Shown here: in pieces, positions 1 through 11,227 of the stretch | Layout of the letters: every line of letters begins with the position of its first letter | How positions within the stretch are numbered: the stretch's first letter is position 1 | Origin: Abelmoschus esculentus | Taxonomy: Eukaryota; Streptophyta; Magnoliopsida; Malvales; Malvaceae | Direction: 5' to 3' | Assembly (NCBI GenBank): GCA_035048815.1 | Contig: JAUCBN010000043.1 | Coordinates: 501,001 to 565,000, forward strand | DNA: 64,000 nucleotides | Position numbers and translations under genes: made by a program | The notes under the pieces: generated by a model | What the model saw: only the letters and a program-made list of their open reading frames with translations | Database searches by the model: none | Told to the model about the DNA's origin: nothing

Positions 1-369
1 TAATATAATAATTTAAAAATATATATCATGTGAAAAGTTCTTAAAAAACACGTGAACAATTAATTATATTTCGTAATTTTTGGATATTAATTCTGATAGA
101 TGCATTAATTTAATATTTTTAATTAAAAAAATTACATATTTATTGCTATGGATACCATACCTTAATAAGAAACCATAAAAGCTGTAAATCATTATGGATA
201 AGGCAGCTTTAATTTCGTTAAAAATGAAAAGGATAGCTTTAAATTTTAGATTTTTTAAATAAATAAAACAATATTAATAAGTAAATTGACAGGAAAAAGG
301 AAAAGCAAGGAAAAAAGTGAGTAATTATTGAAAGAAAAAGAAAAGTTGCGGAGATCCAGAGAGAGAACA
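1..369. other. AT-rich upstream region of galactokinase
   Basis: No gene is visible here. The stretch is AT-rich and ends in a purine-rich leader just before the galactokinase ATG at 370. It presumably holds the promoter and 5' UTR, but I see no clear TATA box at a convincing distance. Confidence 0.5.
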
Positions 370-3300
370 ATGGCGAACCATGATGAGCTCCCGGTTCCTA
401 TTTACTCTTCACTTGAGCCGGTGTACGGTGAAGGACCTCAACTTGAAGAAGCTAAGCTTCGATTCGAAAATTTGAAATCGAAGTTTCTCCAAGTTTTCGG
501 TCACCCTCCTGAGGTCTTCGCTCGATCTCCAGGTTTGTTTTTCTCTGTTTGTGTCTGAGATATTGAATTGATTTCAAATTTTATATGGATGACATGTATA
601 ATTATACGGATAAATTCAACTGTTGAATTGTTAGAATATGAATGATATAATAGAGTCGAGGAATCTTTACTAGCATATAGTTTTTTTGCTCAAGAGTGTT
701 TAGTTTGATTTTGCTTTAGTTTTTTTTTTCGAGAATAACGGACATCTTTGAGTAAGCAAAGCAGCAATAACAGTGTTTTACTTTCTTCCTCTTTGGATCT
801 TTTAATTGTGACACTGTTGATTTTTGAATTCTGATATTTGATGATGGCTGTTTTTACATACAGGGAGAGTGAACTTGATTGGAGAACATATTGACTATGA
901 AGGATACTCAGTGCTGCCTATGGCTATCCGGCAAGATACGATTGTGGCAATTCGAAAGCATGACGAACGCGAGGCTGAAAAGCTTCTCCGAATTGCTAAT
1001 GTTAATGATAAGTACACTACTTGTACTTACCCTGCTGATCCTGACCAGGTTTTACTTTTCTTTCTTCGTCAATTATTGAATTGCTTTTGTAACTTTCTAA
1101 ATGTTTCTGAGAGTTTATATATTTAACTTCTGTTTCCTGGTAGCATTAGATCCTCCATGTAAAAACGAATCTTTTCTATTTTCTATGGTCCTTGTCTTAA
1201 GAATTACTTTGAGTTTGGGTCAAATTAGCTGACATTGTTGATTCTTCAGGCAATTGACTTGAAGAACCATAAATGGGGTCACTATTTCATTTGTGGGTAA
1301 GATATTGAATTTTCTATGGTCCTTGTCTTAATAATTTGAAGTTTCTACTTATCGTTTCCCATATTGCTGATGCTGATGCTGGTATTTCCCATATTCCCCA
1401 GGTACAAAGGTTATTATGAATATGCCAAGTCGAAAGGAGTGGATGTCGGTGTGCCAGTTGGTCTTGATGTTCTTATTGATGGAACAGTTCCTACAGGTAT
1501 TCTTTTAAATCACTTACAAGTAAACTGAGACTTCGATTCTAAATGAATAAAAGATTACATTCACATGCTGGCAGTTGTATGCTCTTATAGAAACTTTACT
1601 CATTGCTCGTTTTTATTCTAGGCTCTGGCCTATCAAGCTCTGCAGCTTTTGTTTGCTCATCCACAATTGCTATCATGGCTGCTTTTGGAGTTAACTTCCC
1701 AAAGGTATACTAATGTCAACTTCATTTTCGCATCACAATTCGTTTCTGAATTTTTTAGTTTAACCACCGGTATCTAACTCATCATTTTCTGAAATTTTAA
1801 TCTGTTCTTTTATCAGAAAGAACTTGCCCAAGTTACATGTGACTGTGAACGGCACATTGGAACACAGTCTGGTGGGATGGACCAGGTTATACCTTTTCTA
1901 CTTTCTCATGGCTTAATTTCCTAATTCATCATGCGTTCATCAAGCTGCCAAATTTGATTTACTATGTTATTGAAAATGGTCTCCATTTGTTACCTGTTCT
2001 GTTATGATAGGCAATCTCTGTTATGGCCAAAAATGGGTTTGCGGAGCTAATTGATTTCAATCCTATTCGTGCAACCGATGTGAAACTCCCTGCCGGAGGG
2101 ACCTTTGTAATAGCCCATTCATTGGCAGAATCCCAAAAAGCTGTTACAGCCGCCACAAATTATAATAACAGAGTTGTTGAATGTCGATTGGCTTCTGTAA
2201 GTTACATTTCCTTATCATGGTTGTTGTTTTTTGTCTTTATTTTCGTATACTCACAATGTGCTTTTTTGGTTGAAATCTCAGATTGTGCTTGGTATAAAGC
2301 TGGGAATGAATCCCCAAGAGGCAACAGCAAAAGTCAAAACACTTTCTGATGTTGAAGGGTTATGTGTTAAATTTGCCAAATGTCGCAATTCTAACGATCC
2401 AGTGCTTGCTGTCAAGGTTTCTATCATTTGTTTTTTGCCTCCACAGTATCATGGTGTTTATTTTTTTTTGTTGTTGTATGTTATAAGTTTCAGGTGCCAA
2501 TATTCATCTCCCATCACTTGAAATCATGCTTTTACCTTTTGCTGCAGGAATATTTGAAGGAGGAGCCATATACAGCTGAAGAAATCAAGAAAATCACCGA
2601 GAAGGATCTTGCATCAATCTTGGGTGATAACCCAACATCTTTGGATGTGCTAAAAGCAGCCAAGCACTTCAAGTTACACCAGGTACTTTACTTAGGCTGA
2701 AGTTGAATAGAATTGTATTTTGAATCAATATCATAATTAACTACAATTATGATTTTATTTGTATATATTAGTGTATTAATTCATCACTTGATCCTAATTT
2801 CCAGAGAGCTGCTCATGTGTACTCTGAAGCCAATCGGGTTCATGCTTTCAAGGATACCGTGGCGTCGAACATAAGGTGACTTCAATAGCTATACTTTGCC
2901 ACAATTTATCCTAAAATTTTCAAGGGATGCTACTCCTAAATATTTCATATTCCTGTCCCCGAAGATCGAACTCATGTGATCGGTGTTCGTATGCAGCAGT
3001 TTAATATATATGATTATGTTAACAAATGCTGCAAATTTATCATTTTCTTGGCCAGTTAATGTCTGATTCTATTTTTAATAATTTCATAATTCATCTTGTA
3101 GCGAGGAGGAAAAGCTGAAGAAGCTCGGTTTTCTTATGAACGAAAGCCACTACAGTTGTAGTTTTCTTTACGAATGCAGGTACAATAATCACAATATTTT
3201 TAAGAGTCTGTCCATCTGCTACACTCGTTTCAATGTACTGTTGTTGTACTTTGTTTATGTTCCTTTTCTGTGTAACTAGCTGCCCGGAGTTGGAGGAGCT

Positions 3301-3616
3301 TGTCAGCGTTTGCCGTAACAACGGTGCTCTAGGAGCAAGGTTGACCGGAGCCGGGTGGGGTGGTTGTGTGGTGGCATTGGTCAAAGAGAGTACCGTGCCT
3401 CGATTCATCTCAAATTTGACGGTATAACCTTACCATCGTTAATTTTCCGCTCGAATTTTACGGACATAGAAAATCAAGTCTATTAACCTTTGCCTTGTGT
3501 ATCAGGAACAATTCTACAAATCCAGGATCGACAAAAGTGTGATCAACAAGAATGATCTTTGTCTCTATGTTTTCGCCTCTAAGCCATCAAGTGGAGCCGC
3601 CATCATCAAATTTTAG
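370..3616 (+). CDS. GALK: Galactokinase (GHMP kinase family)
   Basis: Phosphorylates galactose to galactose-1-phosphate with ATP in the cytosol, the entry step for salvaging galactose released from cell-wall polymers. Exons: 370-532, 864-1048, 1250-1296, 1402-1496, 1622-1704, 1817-1885, 2011-2196, 2282-2416, 2548-2682, 2805-2875, 3102-3179, 3280-3421, 3506-3616. They sum to 1500 nt (499 residues), close to the roughly 496 recalled for the Arabidopsis enzyme. The galactokinase signature GRVNLIGEHIDY spans the exon 1/2 junction (about residues 55-66). The GHMP motif PTGSGLSSSAA lies near residue 162, GTQSGGMDQ (with the catalytic-type Asp) follows, and the C-terminal GHMP motif LTGAGWGG lies near 436. 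ATG 370 is the first ATG in the frame; the reading frame upstream opens only with TTG. No motif is missing, so the gene looks functional. Confidence 0.95.
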
Positions 3617-4475
3617 TGTGTTGACTTTAACTTAATTCACTTTTCTGCTAAATATTTTCAACTTACATTGTTTATTTACTGTAGGAAGAATCTTTGAACT
3701 CTATGAAACATTAAATTACAATAACTTATCAAAGGATCACACACCTAATTGTTCATTACACAAGTGATTATTATAATTAGTGGGTAATTATATTTTCTTT
3801 CAATAGAAAAAATCTGAAAATTTAGTTCAAATTTTAATTTATTGAAAAGACATGGATGCATGTACCTATCTAATTTTCTAAACAAATCGAAGGGATCCAC
3901 ATGGTAGGGCATAGATATGATGAACATAGCAAATTATGTACCATCTGTTCATATATAGATATTTTCCTTTATTTTAATCATTATTTAGATATGTGTACCC
4001 CCTCCTTGTAATTTTTAAAAAGATGATCCTCCATCAAATAAGCATAAAAAATCGTTTTTATAAAACGTGAGTTTATTTTTTAATAAATTAGTAAGATAAA
4101 AAATAAATTCGTATACTTTATAAAATAAAACACCTTTTTTGTAAGACAATAATTTTAACTCCAGCTATAGAGGAGCTAATTTTTGTATCTTACTTGTCTT
4201 CACAATTATCACCATCCCTATCTCTCTCGTGTCTATGTCCCATCATCAACCGTATTAATAAATATAAAGGCAATAAAAATAAATCGAGTTCGATATCATA
4301 GAATTTATAGGAGTGATTTTTCTATTAAATACAATTTTAAATTGAGGTTCTAATGTTATACGCAATTTAATTAAGATAATAATAAATTTAATCTTTTATA
4401 TTTAAATTATTGTGAGTTTAGTATGATATTGAAAGACCAACAATGAATAAAAAAACGATGAAAATAATATTTTTT
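3617..4475. other. Intergenic, 3' of galactokinase
   Basis: The first 100-150 bases are probably the galactokinase 3' UTR. The remainder is AT-rich with frequent stops in all frames, and I see no gene. Confidence 0.5.
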
Positions 4476-4541
4476 TAATAGATAATCTCATAAATGATGT
4501 GATAAGATTTACCTATAATATAATTTCTCCTAATTATGCTT
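4476..4541. mobile_element. Solo end resembling the Mutator-type MITE family
   Basis: The stretch (..atgatgtgataagattta.. then ..ataatttctcc) resembles the right terminal repeat of the foldback elements at 13170 and 35318. No matching left end is visible, so this would be a truncated copy. The assignment is tentative. Confidence 0.35.
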
Positions 4542-4759
4542 CATTTCCTATATTCTCTAACTTTTAAATTTTAGTCCATCTGTTTTTAATTTCAGGAATT
4601 TGACTCCTATACTTGTATGGACTAAAAATAAAAATATAAACCAAAATGTAATTGGACTGAAATTTCGATATATTTGTTTCTGTCAATAAAAGTATTTTTG
4701 GCCCCAAAATATTTTTCAGAATCGTATTGTCTCTATGATTAAAAGAATGATTATTATTT

Positions 4760-5305
4760 TTGGAGATGGTAATATAATTCGAATTTGATTCAATCCAAAT
4801 TTTTTTTATCAAAATCCAATTAAAAAAAGTCTGAATCAGAATCCAAAAATAATATTCGAGTCCTAATAGGAAGTGGATCGGATATGGATATTGCCACGAT
4901 CCGAATTCAATCCGAATCGAATTCAATCCGAATTCATATCTGATATGAATCCGATCCATATATAAACCCGAATAAAAATATTTAAAATTTTTACATTTAA
5001 AAAGTTTGAGTTGTTACTTTAATTTGTTTTATATTGGATTGTAATATTTGTTAAGATTTGTTTGTGCTATAAATTTAAAAATATTTGTTTGATAAAAATA
5101 TTTTTTATTTAAAGATATTTGTTTGAGTTGTTACTTTAAAAAATAATTGAATTTGGACTTTTAGATTTAGATTTTAGATATTTTATTGGATTTGATTTAG
5201 ATTTATGTAAATAGATTTGAATTCGGACTTGAATTTTTTTGAAAGTCCGATTATTAATTGGATTGGACTTGAACTTTATAAAGTCCGATCCATTGTCATC
5301 CCTAG
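4760..5305. mobile_element. Degenerate hAT-like miniature element
   Basis: The right end reads ..ccattgtcatccctag, which on the other strand begins ctagggatgacaatgg, a typical start for non-autonomous hAT elements. The left end (ttggagatggtaat at 4760) aligns with it at most positions. Between them are many variants of 'aatccgaat' and 'ggacttgaa' facing each other, as in a decayed foldback. Possible 8-bp flanks are ttattttt and ttgttttt (7 of 8 match). There is no transposase. The spurious peptide frames here only reflect the repetitive sequence. Confidence 0.45.
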
Positions 5306-6230
5306 TTGTTTTTGAAAGTTACGGTTCGAACATCAATAATATCAGTACAATGATTGAACAATTAATATCTAATAATTAAGAGTATATTATAAAACAAATA
5401 CTATTATAATTAATTTACTATCTATATATTCTCATAGGCATTGTCGATATAAAACAATAGAATTATTATTTTTTTTACTACGAAAAATAAAAAAAATAGA
5501 TATAATGCTGTAATAAAATTTGATCATCAAATCCACAACATTATTTTATTGTCAAATCGCAAATTATTATTGAAAGCCACGTAATGAGCTTTAAAAAAAT
5601 ACCAACAATGATTGATGTTCTTTCCTTTTAATTGTTTTTCATATTTTATCAAAAGAGATTTGATAAGGTAAAACACTTTAAATATGGTAAATATAATTTT
5701 TTATTAAATATGATAAAAATTTATATAAAAGTCATTAAAAGTCTTGATTACTAAAATTTTTATTAATTGAATTTTTTTTTGAGTAATTATATAAAATTTT
5801 AATTAATAAAAAATTAAGTAAAATTTATCTTAAATAAGAATTTATAATTACACAATTTTTATATTATAATCTATTTTTTAATATTTAAAAAAAAATTTGT
5901 ATAAAATATAAAAATCTGTGCTTCACAACCGAAAATTTTCGGACAACTCCTTATCAGGAAACTGAAATATAGGACTAAACTGAAACTTTAGAGTTATATA
6001 GGGATTAGATTCACAATTTAACTCATTAAAAATATCAAAAAAAATGTGCCAAGATGGAGATACTATAAAAGACCAAAGAAAAGCATTGATGGCAACGAAA
6101 ACGAGTTAAAAGGAGAAATCCAAGGTGTCCCCAGCGATAGGGATTGCCATGTGTCGGTGCTGTTCATATTTAAATCCCAATTATACACAGAATAATGATA
6201 TCTCTTTTCTCTCTGTTTGATTGCAGAGAA
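5306..6230. other. Intergenic AT-rich region
   Basis: Strongly AT-rich sequence with no supported gene. The last part leads into the transcribed leader of the membrane-protein gene that follows. Confidence 0.5.
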
Positions 6231-6416
6231 AAAGAAGTTACCAACATTTTGTTCATTTTCCCAGTAGATTCTAGCGATTTCCAACTTCCCTTCCTCACCT
6301 CTCTCTGTGTTTAAGAATCCAAATCTCTTAAATCTCTATATTACATTCATTTCAACTCGTTTTCTGGGATTTTTCATCAGTCTCAGATCTGGGTTCTTCT
6401 TGCTTTCATTTTCAAG

Positions 6417-6528
6417 GTATTTTTTTGATCAATGAAGGTTTTTTCTTTATTGGGTTTTGGTGCCTTTGTGTAATTTATAGATTATCTATTGGAATCTTTT
6501 AGATTCTTTTTAATTTTTATTGATGCAG
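6417..6528 (+). other. Likely 5' UTR intron of the membrane-protein gene
   Basis: The donor ttcaag|gtattt and the acceptor gatgcag|actgc bracket a T-rich 112-nt stretch. It lies about 190 nt upstream of the ATG at 6721, in a leader without long reading frames. Confidence 0.5.
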
Positions 6529-6720
6529 ACTGCAGATTTTGATATTAAGGCTTGTTGTATACTACGTTAAATTGCATTGTTGAAAGCTGGAAAGTGGCCA
6601 TCTTTGATTCTTCAAGTTAAAGTTTCAATTTTTATCTCTGTTGGAAGCAATTTTTGTATGGTGTTGATTCTTCGGGTTGAGTATTTTTGACTGAGAATTG
6701 AGATTGTGGAGTGTGTTTCC

Positions 6721-7439
6721 ATGGATGAAATGGCTTATAGGTTTAAAGATTTAGAACTCGGCCTTGAAAATGGAGTTGCAACTGTTGAGCAACCGTTGGT
6801 CGGAGGCTGTTTTGCTGAAGGGTTGGATAGTAGAGTGTCTTTGTCCGGCTGTGCTTCGAATTCCGGTAGGGTTTATGGGGAGAATTCGCGGTTGGTGATG
6901 GGACAAGAGAGTAAAGATGCTAAGGAGAAACGTAAAAGCTTGGGTCATAAAAAACCTCCTAAACCTCCTAGGCCACCGAGAGCCCCATCGTTGGATGCGG
7001 CCGATCAGAAACTAATTAGGGAGATTGCTGAACTCGCGAGGTTGAAGCGTGCAAGAATCGAACGGATGAAAGCCTTGAAGAAATCGAAATCTGCTAAGCC
7101 AACATCTTCCAGCACTAGCAGCAACATGTTTGCCATGGTGTTTACTGTCATTTTTTGTCTTGTCATATTGTTTCAAGGTAATATGCATATCCTTGAATTG
7201 CAGTGCTAGAAATGAGTAATTCATTATTTATCCCCGAACTCGAGTTTAGGGTTACCAAATAATGATCTCGTTTTCGCTCCTTGTTTGCAGGAATGTCTTC
7301 CGGAGGCACACCACCACCAAGCTACCAAGGGTCTCCATTGCCAGCAGGGGCAGTGCAGGGCCAGGGGGATCCAAGTACAAATCAATTCACCGGGAATCCA
7401 TCTGCAAGCTTCCCGAATCAGAATTCTGAATCTCCCTAG
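6721..7439 (+). CDS. Plant single-pass membrane protein of unknown function
   Basis: Two exons, 6721-7177 and 7291-7439, give 201 residues. The N-terminal half is soluble and hydrophilic. A proline/lysine segment (KKPPKPPRPPRAPS) comes next, then a charged helix (about residues 98-125), a serine-rich linker, and one hydrophobic segment (MVFTVIFCLVILF, about 140-152). The C-terminal tail of about 50 residues is rich in Gly, Ser, Pro and Asn. There is no signal peptide, so the N-terminus probably faces the cytosol with a single C-terminal anchor. The upstream frame extends five codons to a GTG, but the first ATG is 6721. I recognise the general appearance of small plant 'transmembrane protein' annotations but no function. 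Codon use and the clean splice junction support a real gene. Confidence 0.8.
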
Positions 7440-7800
7440 TACGTAACAGTTATAGCGACAAAACAATTCAACATATTCATCATCTTAAACTTCGCCAAAA
7501 CTAATTTCGGATCTGCTTTCTCTTCTTCAGTTTAGTAGAGCAGGTTGCAGGTTTAGAAGGTGAACAGAAGCAGGGAAGATTTTCTGGATAAGGAGTGCAA
7601 ATGTTGTTCGATAGCAGAGGCGAGACAAAATCACTGGAGCTTAATTTTTCTGGGAATACATTCCTTGTTGTATATGGTATTTGAACATGTAAATCTTTGG
7701 ATTCTCAATAATTTTGGCTGCACATTGGATTCTCAAAATCCCATTCTGGCATTCATACTTCAAATGTTTCTCATTGAAATTCTGTGTTTTGGAAGTTTGA
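7440..7800 (+). other. 3' UTR of the membrane-protein gene
   Basis: This stretch after the stop reads like a 3' UTR, with a possible 3' intron (donor around 7440, acceptor cttcttcag near 7530). The short open frame inside has no recognisable content. Confidence 0.4.
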
Positions 7801-8135
7801 AGAAGAAGTAAATGCTGGGATTGTGGAGCTTTGGATCCTGATCCTGTGATTCCTGAACAGATGTTAATCACGTGTGCCTTTTTGTTTAATCTTGTGAGCT
7901 GGACAGAAGCACAATCACCTGAAACTTGTCTAATTCTGATATGATTTGAATATTGATTTCAAAAAGAAGAAAATTCACAGCCAGAAAACGATAGCACACA
8001 AAGGGGTTCCGATAAATATTCTCACAACCAAAAAACAAATCCACACTACTCATTTGATCAACAGCTTAACAATGGCCACAGACACATCAGACAGCTATGC
8101 AGCAGCTTGCTCCTCTCATGAACACGAACTGCCCT

Positions 8136-8382
8136 TTACTCAGCATTGATGGCATGCGGCAAATTGTACTTCACCACGGGGATATAAAGCTCCGCGCAAG
8201 AAGCCAATGCCCTCTCCATCCTAGGGTCCGACACCTTGTTTATTTGAGCTCGAATGTAGCTCAGTGTGTCGGTCGCATTCGATAAAAGAATGTTGGCCAT
8301 CACGCCGGCCTGTGTTGGTGTTTGATTTCAAGGTCGACATGCAGAGGTCGTAAAATGGTGTTTTCTTGCAACTCTTCTCTCT
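8136..8382 (-). pseudogene. Broken PMEI/invertase-inhibitor-type gene fragment
   Basis: On the minus strand, reading from about 8379, the first frame gives EKSCKKTPFYDLCMSTLKSN. This is the usual start of a mature pectin-methylesterase/invertase-inhibitor domain, with its Cys-x8-Cys pair. The homologous sequence then continues in a different frame (VMANILLSNATDTLSYIR.., ..DPRMERALASCAELY..) to a TAA at 8136-8138. About 20 residues normally found between these two parts are missing, so a deletion has caused a frameshift. There is no signal peptide upstream because a stop precedes the fragment. Family members inhibit pectin methylesterases or invertases in the wall or vacuole; this copy cannot encode a complete domain. 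Confidence 0.7.
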
Positions 8383-9043
8383 TTATGCTACTAATACTAT
8401 GGCCCCTTTACAAAACTAGACTAGGTATACGTGTTTGGCTCTCTAATGTTCTAGATTTTAATTTGTTTTGAAAATATTTTATTATTCAAATAATTATAAT
8501 CAGAATTAATTATTATAATATAAAAATTGAAATAATGTTAGAATATCATGGAATTCTAATACTTGATGCGAATTAATAGATTAAACAATCGAATAAATAA
8601 AAAATATAAAAATATATTCCAATTTTTAATCAAATTTGGGCCTTGAACATTTCCAAAATAGTTTTCAGCCTTCAAAACTATGGATTTTAATTTAATGGGC
8701 CAATAAATGGAATAGTTTCAAAGGGAAATAAGACAAGCTGTTAACCCTATCCCCTAGGTTTCCCCCCACAATTTCTCGCACGTGAGAAGCAACTGATGAA
8801 GAAAAGCGGAAAAAGACGCGCCGCAACGAGTCAATTACCCCAGAAATATACTCCATTTAAACTGTTCGATCACTCTCCACGTCATTAATCCGCGTGAATC
8901 CCCGTTTAAACGGCTGAGATCTCCTGTTGTAGAAGCTACTGGTAGAGAGAGCAAACAAGTTTCTTCTTTCTCTTCCTGCTTTCTGGTTTTTTTTTCTGAG
9001 AAAAAAAGAGGGAGATTTTTCATTCGATTTTTCCCCTTTAAAT
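8383..9043. other. Intergenic region and leader of acidic-protein gene
   Basis: AT-rich to about 8700, then richer sequence. It includes ttctcgcacgtgagaag, which contains a CACGTG G-box at about 8780-8785. The sequence then runs into a pyrimidine-rich leader before ATG 9044. No gene is seen. Confidence 0.45.
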
Positions 9044-10266
9044 ATGAAGTTGCTGAAAGAACAGAGGGAATTTGAGGAAGAAACTGAAATTAAGACTGTG
9101 GAGGAGGAAGAGGCTGACCGTGAAGATGAAAGTGAGGTTGACGGCGGCGAAGATGAGGAAGAAGACGATGATGACGACGAAGACGAGGATGACGATGATG
9201 AATATGAAGAAGAGGACGAAGGAGAGGATGATGAAGATGATGAAGTGCAGGTCATTCACTCTTCCGGCGGTCCTACGGTGCAGTCAGTAGATGACGACGA
9301 GGACAACGATGATGAGGACGAAGATGAAGACGGTGAAGGAGACGGAGACGACGACGACGACGACAGTGATGACGACGAAGAAGGTGAAGAAGAAGAGGTA
9401 AATTCTTTTAATCTAATTTAATTACAGGTAATTATTGTGTTTATTTGATTTTTTTTTTAATTTTCAAGCTTTTCCTGCTGAGACTGTTCAGATCTATTGT
9501 TTTTCATACTTCTTTTTTTTTTTTTTCCATTACAGTTTCTTCCTGTCACTAGTCTGAGATTAAACCTAAATTTTTTGAAATCCTTTTTGTGATAATTATA
9601 AAGGCAAGCTTAATTTTTCATCAATTTTACTATTTCTGGAAGGATTTTGCTGATTCTATAGTTTTCTTCTCAGATCTATTTTCTAACTAGCGGTTTTCAC
9701 TCCATTAACAGTATCTTCCATTATCACAGTTACTTAATAACCACAGTTTTACAGATCCGAAAACATATAGCTGAGGCCTGTATCAAGATCCAAAATAAAA
9801 TAAAATAAAAAAACACTCCGTTGTGCTTTGGATAGTTTAGAGCTTTCAAATCCTGCCTTATAAGCTTTAGATCTTCGGTTATATTGTGAATTTATTTATT
9901 TCTTCGTTGTTTCTCAGTTAGCCAAATATATCCATGTTTGGCCACTAGGAAAATATACCGGAAAACTAGTTTCGTTAATCTTTTTGTTCGTTATTCCTTT
10001 ATCTATTTTGTGTTTAGGAGGACATGGGAACCGAATACCTTGTCCGTCCCGTAGGTCGAGCCGAAGATGAAGAAGACGCTAGTGATTTCGAACCAGAAGA
10101 AAACGGTGAGGATGACGCTGATGAGGAAGAGGAAGATGATGATGAAGAAAACGAAGGTGGTGTCAAGATTGAAGCTCCACCGAAGAGGAAGAGATCGGAC
10201 AGAGATGATTCCGATGATGACGGCGGAGAGGATGGTGATGATGATGAGAGACCCTCGAAGCGATAG
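9044..10266 (+). CDS. Glu/Asp-rich nuclear acidic protein
   Basis: Two exons, 9044-9397 and 10018-10266, give 200 residues. About two thirds of exon 1 is Asp or Glu, in runs separated by short neutral pieces (VQVIHSSGGPTVQSV). Exon 2 carries a conserved-looking neutral stretch (MGTEYLVRPVGRAED), more acidic runs, then a basic nuclear-localisation-like motif (PPKRKRSDR) and an acidic C-terminus ending RPSKR. The first ATG of the frame is used. No enzymatic domain is visible. Such polyanionic proteins often bind histones or other basic proteins in the nucleus, which is an inference from composition only. Overlapping serine-rich and lysine-rich frames on both strands are compositional shadows. 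The GAN repeats make length variation between alleles likely. Confidence 0.8.
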
Positions 10267-10559
10267 GGCTGACGAAAGGACCAGTGACGTCTACTTTCAC
10301 GAAGGTCAATCTCTGTACCTCTGATTTTTCTCTTTAAAAACTAATTCGTCCTTCTGTTGCTGTTTTAGAGAGTAGAGAATCTGAAAGTCTTAGTATCATG
10401 TTCATGGTGGTAATATGCATAATATCTGGCATTATGTACTCGGAACAGCTACCTGGTTTAAAAATTCTGTAACTTCATCAATGTGTTAGATTAAATTGTA
10501 CTCTAAGAATTGGGTTAGTTGTTGGATCATGGAGTGACATTTTTGCAGGATGATTTTGT

Positions 10560-11220
10560 TTTTATATTTTTAAAATATTTAATTAATGGTTTTAATCCAA
10601 ATTTAAATTCACCTTTCTAATTTAAAGATTTTATCTATTTCTTTCAATAATACTTACGAGAAAAACGAGACTAGCACTAGCTCGACAAAGGAAACAAACA
10701 AGAACCAAACTAAGCCTGCCCAACCACTATCATGCTGCACTAACTCGACCACCGCTCCATGTTGAACCTGGGAAGTCCGTTCCCCTAGTGGCATGCCACG
10801 CATAAAAGCCGCAATCCTTTCTGCCACAACATTAGCATCCCGGCAAACGAGTTGAACCGTACCTCCCATCGAGTTAGTGCAGTTTTTCTTCTTCACATAA
10901 TTAAAAGTTAAAAGAAATTATATATAATCTCATTCCACTACATGAGTTCTATAGATACCAATTAAATTAAAAATCAATCGATTAGGTTAAAGTTAAGTAT
11001 GGAGTTAATTGGCTAACATCAAACGTGTTTAGTGATAGGAGGTTTGGTATTCTTTTTATGAGGTTCACATTCAAGTAATTTATTTGTATGATATATGTAT
11101 ATTTTTAAAATACTAAATAAAAAAATTATCATAAAATCATAATTAAATATTTAAAAAATAAATTTGAGCCTTGTAAATAAAACCAACATAATTTATTATT
11201 TTTAGAAATTGATCATAATT
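10560..11220. other. Intergenic region
   Basis: After the acidic-protein 3' UTR the sequence is AT-rich, apart from a more balanced patch at about 10655-10900. That patch has an 80-codon minus-strand frame beginning with GTG. I cannot relate it to any family and do not call it a gene. Confidence 0.4.
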
Positions 11221-11227
11221 ATAAATG

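Noticed and set aside
4564..4959. 131-codon minus-strand frame rich in Ile, Asn, Glu and Tyr
   Set aside because: It overlies the repetitive 'ccgaatccgaat' part of a degenerate hAT-like element, and its composition follows the repeat.
8857..9255. Minus-strand serine-rich reading frame over the acidic-protein exon
   Set aside because: It is the complement of GAN repeats encoding Asp/Glu. Poly-Ser on the opposite strand is purely compositional.
9072..9290. Met/Lys-rich plus-strand frame in the same exon
   Set aside because: It is the +1 shadow of the Asp/Glu codons and has no splice continuation.
10654..10896. 80-codon minus-strand frame (begins GTG; contains GTVQLVCRDANVVAERIA)
   Set aside because: It has no ATG, no recognisable family and no neighbouring exons. 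It could be a gene fragment but cannot be supported.
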